Shown here: piece after piece, positions 35,920-43,700 of the stretch
Position numbering within the stretch: the first letter of the stretch is position 1
Layout of the letters: each line of letters begins with the position of its first letter
Source of the DNA: Gemmatimonadota bacterium
GTDB lineage: Bacteria; Gemmatimonadota; Gemmatimonadetes; Gemmatimonadales; GWC2-71-9
Length of the DNA stretch: 62,277 bases
Assembly: GCA_027294455.1 (NCBI GenBank)
Contig: JAPULZ010000243.1
Coordinates: 1-62,277, forward strand
Reading direction: 5' to 3'
Position numbers and translations under genes: made by a program
Notes under the pieces: model-generated
Seen by the model: the letters and a program-made list of their open reading frames with translations, nothing else
The model's database searches: none
Told to the model about the DNA's origin: nothing

Positions 35920-38736
35920 TCAGGGCCACCGCGCCGCCTCTTCCGGGAGCAACACAGCGTGGACGTAGTTGTCCGTGTTGAAGAATTGCTGGGCGGCGCG
36001 CTGGATCGTGGCCGGATCGAGGGCGTCGATCATCGATTCGAACAGGAGGATCTCCCGCAGGTCGCGCTCATCCCTGTCGAACCCGATCAATTGGGTCAGC
36101 CAGTACGCGTTCTCTTTCAGGCTCGTTTCCCGTGCGCGCCGCTGACTCTCCCGGATCTTGGCGACGTCGTCCGCCGACGGACCCGTGGTCTTCAGGCTGT
36201 CGATGTGGTGGAACACGGCGGCAGCCAGCTCCTCGGCCCGATCCGGAGCAGAGCCGAACCCGATGCTGATCTGATACCGCTCTCTGGGAATGCGTGTGGC
36301 CGAGGCGTTCACCGATACGCCGTACGTTCCCCCGAGATCTTCCCGCAGCGTTTCGCGCAACCACGTCTGCAGCACCGCGGCCATCGAATTCAGTACGTGG
36401 CGGTTTTCTCGTGTGTACGCGAGGTCACCGGTGAAGATGATGGCGGTCTGGCTCTGCGGCTCGACCCCGCGGCGCACCGTGCGGCGCACGACACCCGACG
36501 GCGGATCGATGCCCACGTCCCGCCATGTTTCCACCCGCCCCGTCGACGGCAGGCCACCCAGATAAGTCTCCACCAACGGCCGGATACTGTCGACGTCGAA
36601 GTTGCCGACGAAGGCAAACGTGAAGTCACTGGCATCCTCGAACCGATCCTTATACACGGCCATCGAGGTTTCCAGATTCATCTCGTCGAGGATCTCGAGC
36701 GTAAACGGGCGGGCGCGGAAGTGGTGCTGCGCCATCGTCACCGCCACCGTGTCTTGGAACACCAAGATGGGGTCGGCATCCCGGTTCTCGACGTTGGCGC
36801 GAACGCGCTGCAAGAACGCGCGGAAGGCCGTCTCGTCTCGGCGTGGCGCCGTGAAGTGGAGGTAGACCAACTGGAACATGGTCTCGAGGTCTTGCGGAGA
36901 GGCCCCGCCGGACATGCCCTCGGCCGTCGCGGAAATGGTCGGCTGCACGCTGACGGCCTTGCCGGCCAGGGCCTTTTGCAAATCGACGAGCGAGAACTGC
37001 CCGACCCCACCCCGCCCAACCACGGACGTGGCGGTCGCCGCCGCCACGTACTCGTCGTCTTCCACCAAGGAATGACCACCCGGGCTCGTAGCTCGAAAGA
37101 GGACCTGATCGGCTTGAAAATCGGTGGGCTTCAGCAGCACCCGGACACCGTTCGCCAGCTCCCAGACGATGACGCCAACTTTGTCCACCCGCTCTTCGCT
37201 GACGACGAGCGACGGCAACGGCGCCTCCGCCACGAGCGGCGCATCGGTCACGCCGTCTTCATACGGAGCAATCTCCAGCTGCGCCACGTCTTCGAAGACG
37301 ACCAGAAGCGCGACTGCACTGGGGACGGGCACACCTTCCTTGTCCGGTGCATTGACCGTGACCACCCGATTCTCGTCTACCAGCCACTCGCCCGCCAATC
37401 GATCAATCTCGTCGAGGATGATGTTGGGCATGAAGGCCTGGTACAGTTCATATTCGTAGGCAATACCGGGAATGGCCTCCCCCTCGAGAAACGCCCGGAC
37501 GTATTCGGAAGCATAGACACCCGAATCGGTCTTGTCCCGTTCGGCGAAGGCCAGCTCCATGCCCCGCAGCAGATTCGCTTTGACGCGTTCGAGTTCGGAC
37601 GCCGTGAAGCCGAAACGAGACACGCGTTCGACCTCGGTGAGGAGGCCATCGAGCCCTTTTACGATGCCGCCTTCTTGCACGGCCGCTCCCAAGAAATAGA
37701 CCTCACCCGACCGGACCAACCGACCCTGGCCGGACGACGCTCCGAGGAACGGCGCATCGGGACTTTGGGTGATTTCAAAGAACCGGTTGTTCAACATGCC
37801 GTTGTACAGGCCCTCCACGATGCCTTGGCGATAGGCACCGACGGTTCCGGCCTCTCGGAGGGGCTGCTTGTAGTACACGGAGACCGCGGAGTGCGTCGCC
37901 TCCGCATCCGTCGCGACCGTTACGAGCGTTTCGGAATGTCCGGGTACGTCGAAGACCGTCCGGGGCCTCGGCGCCTCGACCGGTGGAATGTGTGCGAAGT
38001 GCGCTCGAATGAGGTTCTCGACATGCGCCGGATCGAAGTCCCCGACCGCAATCACGGCCATCAGGCCGGGTCGGTACCAATCGCGGTAGAACCGCTTCAC
38101 GGCGTCGTACGGAAAGTTTTCGAGAAGGTCCGGGTCGCCGATGGGCAGCCGGACGGCGTAGCGTGAATCGCGGAACAAGACCGGAAACTGCTGGTCGCGC
38201 ATGCGGGCATCGGCCCCACGGCCCAATCGCCACTCCTCGATGACGACACCGCGTTCCCGGTCGATTTCCTCATAGTCGAAACTAACGAGATGCGCCCAGT
38301 CCTCCAGGATCTGAAACGCTTCGTCGAATACCTCTATGGTGTCGGTGGGTACCGTGAGCATGTACACGGTCTCGTCGAAACTCGTGGTGGCGTTGATATC
38401 CGGCCCGAACCGCATGCCGATGCGTTCCAAATACTCCACCAACTCTTGCTTGGGGTAATGCTCTGTGCCGTTGAACGCCATGTGCTCGACGAAATGCGCC
38501 AGGCCCAACTGATCGTCGTCTTCCAAGACCGACCCCGCATTCACCACCAACCGCAGTTCGGCACGCTGCTCCGGACGGGTATTGGCGCGGATGTAGTAGC
38601 GCAGTCCGTTTTCCAACACGCCGGTCATGACCGCGGAGTCGACCGGGAGCGGGGTGTCCAGCGTGGGGAGCTGGGCCACAGCGGGTTGGAGCGCCAATGC
38701 CACGGGAGCAAAGGCCAGCAGCGTGCGTCGGAACAT
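35920..38736 (-). CDS. Secreted two-unit M16 zinc metallopeptidase (PqqL-like)
   Basis: 938 residues with a signal peptide (MFRRTLLAFAPVALA). It contains two M16 units in one chain. The first holds the active motif HFVEH at 81-85, followed by FNGTEHYP, FDETVYMLTVPT and the distal Glu in DRERGVVIEEWR. The second, inactive unit begins near residue 500 and contains the R/Y pair region (RYQISIGFGSAP). This is the intact counterpart to the zinc-less homologue at 4.5-5.9 kb. Likely digests peptides in the periplasm. Single gene, same strand as udk. Confidence 0.95.
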   Translation of the reverse strand: MFRRTLLAFAPVALALQPAVAQLPTLDTPLPVDSAVMTGVLENGLRYYIRANTRPEQRAELRLVVNAGSVLEDDDQLGLAHFVEHMAFNGTEHYPKQELVEYLERIGMRFGPDINATTSFDETVYMLTVPTDTIEVFDEAFQILEDWAHLVSFDYEEIDRERGVVIEEWRLGRGADARMRDQQFPVLFRDSRYAVRLPIGDPDLLENFPYDAVKRFYRDWYRPGLMAVIAVGDFDPAHVENLIRAHFAHIPPVEAPRPRTVFDVPGHSETLVTVATDAEATHSAVSVYYKQPLREAGTVGAYRQGIVEGLYNGMLNNRFFEITQSPDAPFLGASSGQGRLVRSGEVYFLGAAVQEGGIVKGLDGLLTEVERVSRFGFTASELERVKANLLRGMELAFAERDKTDSGVYASEYVRAFLEGEAIPGIAYEYELYQAFMPNIILDEIDRLAGEWLVDENRVVTVNAPDKEGVPVPSAVALLVVFEDVAQLEIAPYEDGVTDAPLVAEAPLPSLVVSEERVDKVGVIVWELANGVRVLLKPTDFQADQVLFRATSPGGHSLVEDDEYVAAATATSVVGRGGVGQFSLVDLQKALAGKAVSVQPTISATAEGMSGGASPQDLETMFQLVYLHFTAPRRDETAFRAFLQRVRANVENRDADPILVFQDTVAVTMAQHHFRARPFTLEILDEMNLETSMAVYKDRFEDASDFTFAFVGNFDVDSIRPLVETYLGGLPSTGRVETWRDVGIDPPSGVVRRTVRRGVEPQSQTAIIFTGDLAYTRENRHVLNSMAAVLQTWLRETLREDLGGTYGVSVNASATRIPRERYQISIGFGSAPDRAEELAAAVFHHIDSLKTTGPSADDVAKIRESQRRARETSLKENAYWLTQLIGFDRDERDLREILLFESMIDALDPATIQRAAQQFFNTDNYVHAVLLPEEAARWP

Positions 38737-38878
38737 CTATCGATCTCCTGTTGGAAATGCTCGGAACGAATGGTTCAAGGCCAGGGACGCCACACAAGGT
38801 ACACCTGCACCGCATGCTGCGCAGCTAACCGCGGATCCAGCGGCCCCGACCCACGAGCGCCGCGCCGGCCACTAGTAT

Positions 38879-40273
38879 CTACAACTTGGCGAACAGATTG
38901 TTGAACGCCTCCGAGAGGTTGGGATGCGAGAAGACGGCGTCCCGCAGCTCGAGGGCCGAAACCTTGCCCATCATGGCAATCTCCAGCATGGACATCAACT
39001 CGCCCCCCGAGATGCCCAGGATGGCACAGCCCAGGATTTGCTTCGTTTTGGCATCCACCACCGCCTTCATGAGTCCGCGCGTCTCATCACTCTCCAGGGC
39101 TCTGGCCACGTGGCTCATGGGCATCGTGACGACCTCGTAATCCAACCCCTGCTGCTTCGCATCGTCCTCGCTCAACCCGACACGGCCGAGCTCCGGATCG
39201 ATGAACACGGTGTATGGCACCAGTCGACCGGTGGTGGTAGCATTGCCGCCTTCCAGGACGTTCTGCTTGAGAATCCGATAATCGTCGTACGCGATATGGG
39301 TGAAGGCCGGCCCGCCCGTCACGTCACCGAGCGCCCAGATTCCGGGCACGTTGGTCTCCAGCCGTTCGTTGACGATAATGAACCCCCGCGCGTTCACCTC
39401 GACCCCCGCCGCGTCGAGATTCAGGGAATCGCTGTTGGCCTTGCGGCCGGCGGCGACGAGCAGGTGGGAACCGGAAATCACCGCTTCGCCCTCAGCCGTC
39501 TCCACCGTCACCGCGATCGAGCCATTGGCAGCACGGCTCACGTGTTTGGCCTTGTTGCCGCACCGGACATCGATGCCGTCCTCGGTGAATATCTGCTTGA
39601 TGGCCTCGGCCACGTCCCGGTCCTCGCGCCGAATGCACTTGTCCCCCATCTCCAGGATGGTGACCTCGCTGCCGAACCGCCGGAACATCTGGCCGAACTC
39701 CAGCCCTATGAAGCCACCGCCCAGGACCACCAGATGGGTGGGCACCTCGTCCAACTCCATGACGGAGGTGGAGTCCAGGTAGTCCACGGCGTCCAGGCCC
39801 GGGACCGGAGGCGGGGCAGGACGAGCTCCTACATTGAGGAAAATTTTTTCTGACCGAATGGCCCGGGTACCACTTCCGTCGTTCAGCGTGACCTCCAAGT
39901 CGTGCGGACCGGTGAACCGGCCTTCCCCCATGATCAGGTCGTTGTGCTCGAGCCGCTCCATGCCCCGCCGGCTCCCCCCGCTGAACATGTCGACGATGGC
40001 GCGCGTGCGTTTCCGCACCGCCGCTTGATCGACCGTGACCGGCCCCACATTCACGCCGTACTCGCCGGCGCGGCGGGCCAGGTATGCCACGCGGGCGCTC
40101 GCCACCATGGTCTTGGTGGGCGTGCATCCCACCGTCACGCACGTCCCACCGACGAGGTCGGCTCGCTCGAGAATGGCGGTCCTCCACCCGGCCCGAGCGA
40201 AAGCGCCCGCCAGGGGCTTGCCGCCCTGGCCGGTCCCTATGACGATGGCATCGAATTGTTCAGGTGCAGCCAT
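38879..40273 (-). CDS. FAD-dependent pyridine nucleotide-disulfide oxidoreductase (MerA/Lpd-like)
   Basis: 464 residues. The N-terminal FAD-binding GTGQGGKPLAG precedes the redox disulfide in GGTCVTVGCTPTK (Cys45 and Cys50). The NAD(P)-binding GGGFIGLEFGQMF and the second FAD motif IWALGDVTGGPAFTH follow. The C-terminal His-Pro of the dimer interface is present (SHPNLSEAF). It lacks the HMA domain and the C-terminal Cys pair of true mercuric reductase, so a mercury role is doubtful. Substrate unknown; often annotated as mercuric reductase-like. It lies 36 bases downstream of the MFS gene on the same strand, so the two may be co-transcribed. Confidence 0.93.
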   Translation of the reverse strand: MAAPEQFDAIVIGTGQGGKPLAGAFARAGWRTAILERADLVGGTCVTVGCTPTKTMVASARVAYLARRAGEYGVNVGPVTVDQAAVRKRTRAIVDMFSGGSRRGMERLEHNDLIMGEGRFTGPHDLEVTLNDGSGTRAIRSEKIFLNVGARPAPPPVPGLDAVDYLDSTSVMELDEVPTHLVVLGGGFIGLEFGQMFRRFGSEVTILEMGDKCIRREDRDVAEAIKQIFTEDGIDVRCGNKAKHVSRAANGSIAVTVETAEGEAVISGSHLLVAAGRKANSDSLNLDAAGVEVNARGFIIVNERLETNVPGIWALGDVTGGPAFTHIAYDDYRILKQNVLEGGNATTTGRLVPYTVFIDPELGRVGLSEDDAKQQGLDYEVVTMPMSHVARALESDETRGLMKAVVDAKTKQILGCAILGISGGELMSMLEIAMMGKVSALELRDAVFSHPNLSEAFNNLFAKL

Positions 40274-40309
40274 GCGCAGCCCCGTGCAAACGGTGAAAAT
40301 GATTTCTCT

Positions 40310-41638
40310 TCATTCACCCACCGCCCGCCGCGCCGTAGAATCCACCAGGCCCACTTCCGGCAACCCCTGCGCCGCGCACGCACCTCGCCGGCCGGCCCGG
40401 GCGCCCACGATGGTGTCCGCTTCTTCCGCCAAACCACGCAGCGACCGCAGGAGCGGGAGGGCCAGCAAGGTCGCGAGCCCGCCGACCACGTACCCGACCC
40501 CGATGGATTGCGCCCGGCCGAGATACCCGAGCCCGCCCAACGCCACGGTGCCGCCCGCACTGCCAACCAGGGAATTGAACGACAACACGGATGCCCGGTG
40601 CTCCGACGGCACGACTTGATGAAGATAGGCCTGCTTGACCGGCCCCGCGACGCCCATCGCCCCAGTGACCAGCAGCAGTAAGGTCACGGCCAGCCAGAAA
40701 GATCCCGCGAATCCCACCCCGACCGCGGCGGCCGTTTTCACGCCCGCCCCCCACAACAGCAAGGTGGTGCGCTTGCCGCAGAACCGGACGAACCAATCGG
40801 TGATCCCGTTGCCCACGATGATGGACCCCGAGACCAGCGCCGCCACCACGCCTGCCACCCACACCGCGTCACGGCCCAACAGCTCGAGAAAATACGGCTG
40901 CCACGCGTAGAAGGCCCAGCTCATGAAACCCATCTGGACCGCCGAGCACAACATCAAGAGCTTGACCGAGCGCCGGCGCCACCCATATCGGATGCTCGCC
41001 CTGGCAACCTCGTTCATCTCACGGGGAAGGGCGCGCCAGCCGACCGCCCGGGGCGTGAATCCCAGGTCGCGCATGCGGACCAGCGCCACCGCGAACACGG
41101 CAACGAGCATGCCGGTCCGAAGCAGGTACGGGTAGGAAAGATCGAGACTGCCGAGAACCCCACCACTCACCGTACCGACGAGCATGGCGGCACCGGTGAC
41201 CATCGACCCCCTGGCAAACACGCGATCCAACTCGCCTTCGTAGTGCGTGGCGTCCAGCGCATCGACCAGCCAGGCCTCCGTCGCGCCGGAGTAGAACGTG
41301 AACCCCAATCCCATCACGACCGAGACGACCATGAAGGCGCCGAGCCCCCCGCCGGCCCGGGCCACGCTCACGTACGCGAGTGTGGTCCCGATGAGGATCG
41401 CGACGCTCAACAAGAAGGACAGCCGGCGGCCCCGCGTGTCGGCCAACACGCCCGTGGGAATCTCGAACAGCACCATTCCCGCCGTGAAGGCGCCGTTGGC
41501 GACGAAAACGCCGAAGATGTCGAGACCGGCGTCCAACAGAAAAAGCGTGTTGACGCCCCAGATGAGTGCGGCCGAGAGCGTGTACAACCCCGCGATGGCA
41601 TAGTAGGCGCGTAGGACCCCATCGGGAGTCTGTGGCAT
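40310..41638 (-). CDS. MFS transporter
   Basis: About 442 residues from the ATG at 41638 (MPQTPDGVLRAYYAIAGLY); the frame extends further upstream without a signal. About 12 hydrophobic segments are seen, with the MFS loop motif GVLADTRGRR between helices 2 and 3 and EIPTGVLAD before it. The C-terminal tail is hydrophilic. The start resembles the MFS group annotated as multidrug or sugar efflux; no substrate can be assigned. Confidence 0.92.
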   Translation of the reverse strand: MPQTPDGVLRAYYAIAGLYTLSAALIWGVNTLFLLDAGLDIFGVFVANGAFTAGMVLFEIPTGVLADTRGRRLSFLLSVAILIGTTLAYVSVARAGGGLGAFMVVSVVMGLGFTFYSGATEAWLVDALDATHYEGELDRVFARGSMVTGAAMLVGTVSGGVLGSLDLSYPYLLRTGMLVAVFAVALVRMRDLGFTPRAVGWRALPREMNEVARASIRYGWRRRSVKLLMLCSAVQMGFMSWAFYAWQPYFLELLGRDAVWVAGVVAALVSGSIIVGNGITDWFVRFCGKRTTLLLWGAGVKTAAAVGVGFAGSFWLAVTLLLLVTGAMGVAGPVKQAYLHQVVPSEHRASVLSFNSLVGSAGGTVALGGLGYLGRAQSIGVGYVVGGLATLLALPLLRSLRGLAEEADTIVGARAGRRGACAAQGLPEVGLVDSTARRAVGE

Positions 41639-41675
41639 CACGGGTGCGATGGCGAGGTCATACCCAAGCGGTGGA

Positions 41676-42203
41676 TCACTGTTTCCGGGTATAGAGTCCG
41701 TCGAACACGATTTGCCAGTGCGCACCCTCGTCCGTCGAGGTACGCCACACCTGCCGGACCTGCCCGGACGCCAGCGGCTCCCACGAGATCTCGTTCAAGA
41801 CTTCCTGGCCACCCTGCCCCAGCGTCTTGCCACGCAGCACCATCTTGCCCTCGGTGTCGAGGCCGCCGTCGAGTTGGAGCAACGTGCCCGTGGCATCCAC
41901 CCAGGTCTGATGCCACTGCCCCGTCTGGAGATTGTAGATGTTGTGGCTCTCCCCGGGGCTGCCGCCCGCGCTTGCCCAACTCTCGTGCAGGACACACCCC
42001 TGCAAGATGCGGGTTATGGTATTCGTGCCCGCCGCCGCGCCCTGCGGGTTGGTGACGTCCCACTGGCCGATCCAGAAATCGAACTGGCGGTAGGCAGACG
42101 CCGAGCACGCCGCGGGTTGCTGATTGGACTGGCCTGCGAGCGACGCCGGTAGGCCGAGCGTCACGCCCACGACGAACAACCTTCGAACGATATTGGAGAT
42201 CAT
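41676..42203 (-). CDS. Secreted DUF1579-like protein
   Basis: 175 residues from the ATG at 42203, with GAGG six bases upstream and a signal peptide (MISNIVRRLFVVGVTLGLPAS). The hallmark FDFWIGQWDV is at residues ~40-49, followed by a calycin-like run of beta strands (ILQGCVLHESW, NIYNLQTGQWHQTWVD, LNEISWEPLASGQVRQVW). Function of the family is not established. It precedes the MFS gene by 37 bases and follows the SnoaL-like gene, all on the minus strand. Confidence 0.85.
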   Translation of the reverse strand: MISNIVRRLFVVGVTLGLPASLAGQSNQQPAACSASAYRQFDFWIGQWDVTNPQGAAAGTNTITRILQGCVLHESWASAGGSPGESHNIYNLQTGQWHQTWVDATGTLLQLDGGLDTEGKMVLRGKTLGQGGQEVLNEISWEPLASGQVRQVWRTSTDEGAHWQIVFDGLYTRKQ

Positions 42204-42244
42204 GCGATACCTCACGGGATCGGTGAGCGTAGGTCTCGTGGATC

Positions 42245-42803
42245 CTACTGGCGCAAATATTCCGCAGGAATCGGATTCCCCGGCGACTCGCCTTCCCAGA
42301 AGATCGTCACCACCCACCACCGGGTTCCATCATTCCACAGCTGGAAGCTGTTGATGCCCCGGGCGAAGGGTTCCGCATCGGATGCCGTGCGTCTCGAATC
42401 GTATGTACTGAACACGTGCGCGATGTGCCCGTACCGCTCGGCGACGCGTTGGAGCTCCCGCTCGAAGAATCCGATTCGCTCGATGGCCGCGCCGGAGCTG
42501 GCAATCCATTGTTCGAGTGTCTGTACGGTGTGCCTGCGGGCGCCGGTGGAATCTCCACCGGTCGGAATCAACCGAGCACCCGGAATAAAAAGCGAGCGCA
42601 TCCGGTCCCAATTGCGGGGCTCGCCGGCATCCCCCGAGATGACATCATACACCGCATGGAGGATCGCCTCGATGGACTCCACGTCTGCCGGACTGGCCTG
42701 GGACGGTTCCGTGACGGAACTCTGAGCCGACGCGGTGGCGTTCACTAGGGTGGCGCCGGCCGACGAAAAACGCGATAAGCAACGGCGAAATGCGGGGTTT
42801 CAT
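42245..42803 (-). pseudogene. SnoaL/NTF2-like secreted protein with a one-base frameshift in its signal peptide
   Basis: The domain (about 166 residues, frame 42245-42745) is NTF2/SnoaL-like: SIEAILHAVYDVISG, WDRMRSLFIPGARL, a central HVFSTYDSR strand and WWVVTIFW. Its frame opens with NATASAQS, a signal-peptidase site with no hydrophobic core before it. The core is in the other frame: the ATG at 42803, with GGAG five bases upstream, starts MKPRISPLLIAFF. Removing one T from the T5 run (A5 at 42766-42770, + strand) fuses the two into a complete signal peptide ending in ATASAQ. It could be a real mutation, phase variation or a sequencing error in the homopolymer. Confidence 0.75.
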
Positions 42804-43021
42804 ACACTCTCCGGTCTTGGGGCAGTACCCGAAACGCCCGAAACGGACGGTACAACGTCCGAAAACCGTGGGAACGAGCCTGAGCACGGTGCTTGCAGGT
42901 CAAAACTAGCTGGTCCGTCCCCCCGTTGTTACCCTCCGAGATTGCAGGGGTTTGGGAGGCGCATTCCTGGCCAACTGTCTTTCCGCGGCAACCATTGCGC
43001 CGCTTGGGAGTAGAGCAAGAG

Positions 43022-43615
43022 ATGGCACCCTGGTCGCCTGACGGGCCCAATCTCGGATTCCCCGATCCCGACGAGCACGATCCGGATACACCGGTCGCGT
43101 TCGTCGCGACGCAGGATCCGTTCACCTTGCGCGTCCGGAAAATCCCGGACGATCGGACGCCCGAGGGGATGGTGTGCATGGGCACGTTTCTCGAAGAACA
43201 GGACCACATGATCGCGCGGAGCGCGGTGCCGCCCGACATGTTGGCCGACCTGGAAGACAGCGGCGCGTTCGGCGAACCCGTGCGGCTGGCCCTGGCCGCG
43301 GTGGAGCAAAAACCCGGCTTGCAGTGCCGGCTGTTCGCGCTCATTCCAGCGGACGTCTTCCAGGAGGACGACTCGGAGCCCGAGGAACCGTGGTCGAGCA
43401 GTGTTCCACGGTTCGAGAGCACCGAACAGGATGAGCTGCCGGCAAACGCGGTGGTCCCCCTCCTGCTGGGACATATCGTGCGGTTCAAGCGTGACCGGAA
43501 GCACCCGGAAGATCTGGCACGCGAGGCGGGCGACGTGCTCCGGGCCCTTCTGGCCGAGGAGGCCGGCACGACCGAAATCGTGGACAAGCTCCTCGACGAT
43601 CTGCTCGACCTCTAG
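43022..43615 (+). CDS. Unknown acidic cytoplasmic protein
   Basis: 197 residues from the ATG at 43022 (MAPWSPDGPN), with AAGAG just upstream; the frame is open to 42893. No signal or membrane segment. Residues 5-25 are Asp/Pro-rich, the middle (VAFVATQDPFTLRVRKIPD, GMVCMGTFLEEQDHMI) looks like a beta-rich domain, and the C-terminus is a Leu-rich helix ending KLLDDLLDL. I do not recognise a family. It stands alone and is convergent with the ADOP 2 gene. Confidence 0.7.
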   Translation: MAPWSPDGPNLGFPDPDEHDPDTPVAFVATQDPFTLRVRKIPDDRTPEGMVCMGTFLEEQDHMIARSAVPPDMLADLEDSGAFGEPVRLALAAVEQKPGLQCRLFALIPADVFQEDDSEPEEPWSSSVPRFESTEQDELPANAVVPLLLGHIVRFKRDRKHPEDLAREAGDVLRALLAEEAGTTEIVDKLLDDLLDL

Positions 43616-43632
43616 CCCGCCGGCTTCACAAG

Positions 43633-43658
43633 TAGGGGCGAGGCCATGCCTCGCCCGT
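43633..43658. repeat. Dispersed hairpin repeat, copy 2 (convergent junction)
   Basis: Core gggcgaggc/cat/gcctcgccc, arms 43636-43644 and 43648-43656, with the same GTAG and GT flanks as copy 1 at 6353. The stem differs from copy 1 by a C-G to G-C swap that keeps pairing. Located between the converging stops at 43615 and 43701. Confidence 0.7.
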
Positions 43659-43700
43659 AGGCAGCGGAATGAGGTCGTCTCCAGTACCCGTTGCGAACGT

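Noticed and set aside
35959..38166. 735-codon plus-strand frame
   Set aside because: Antisense shadow of the M16 peptidase, which has a signal peptide and HFVEH.
38879..40273. Mercuric reductase (merA)
   Set aside because: The core disulfide fits, but there is no HMA domain, no C-terminal Cys pair and no mer genes nearby.
42645..42800. Independent small gene from MKPRISPLLIAFF
   Set aside because: After the hydrophobic core the frame is Arg/His-rich noise; better explained as the shifted signal peptide of the NTF2-like protein.
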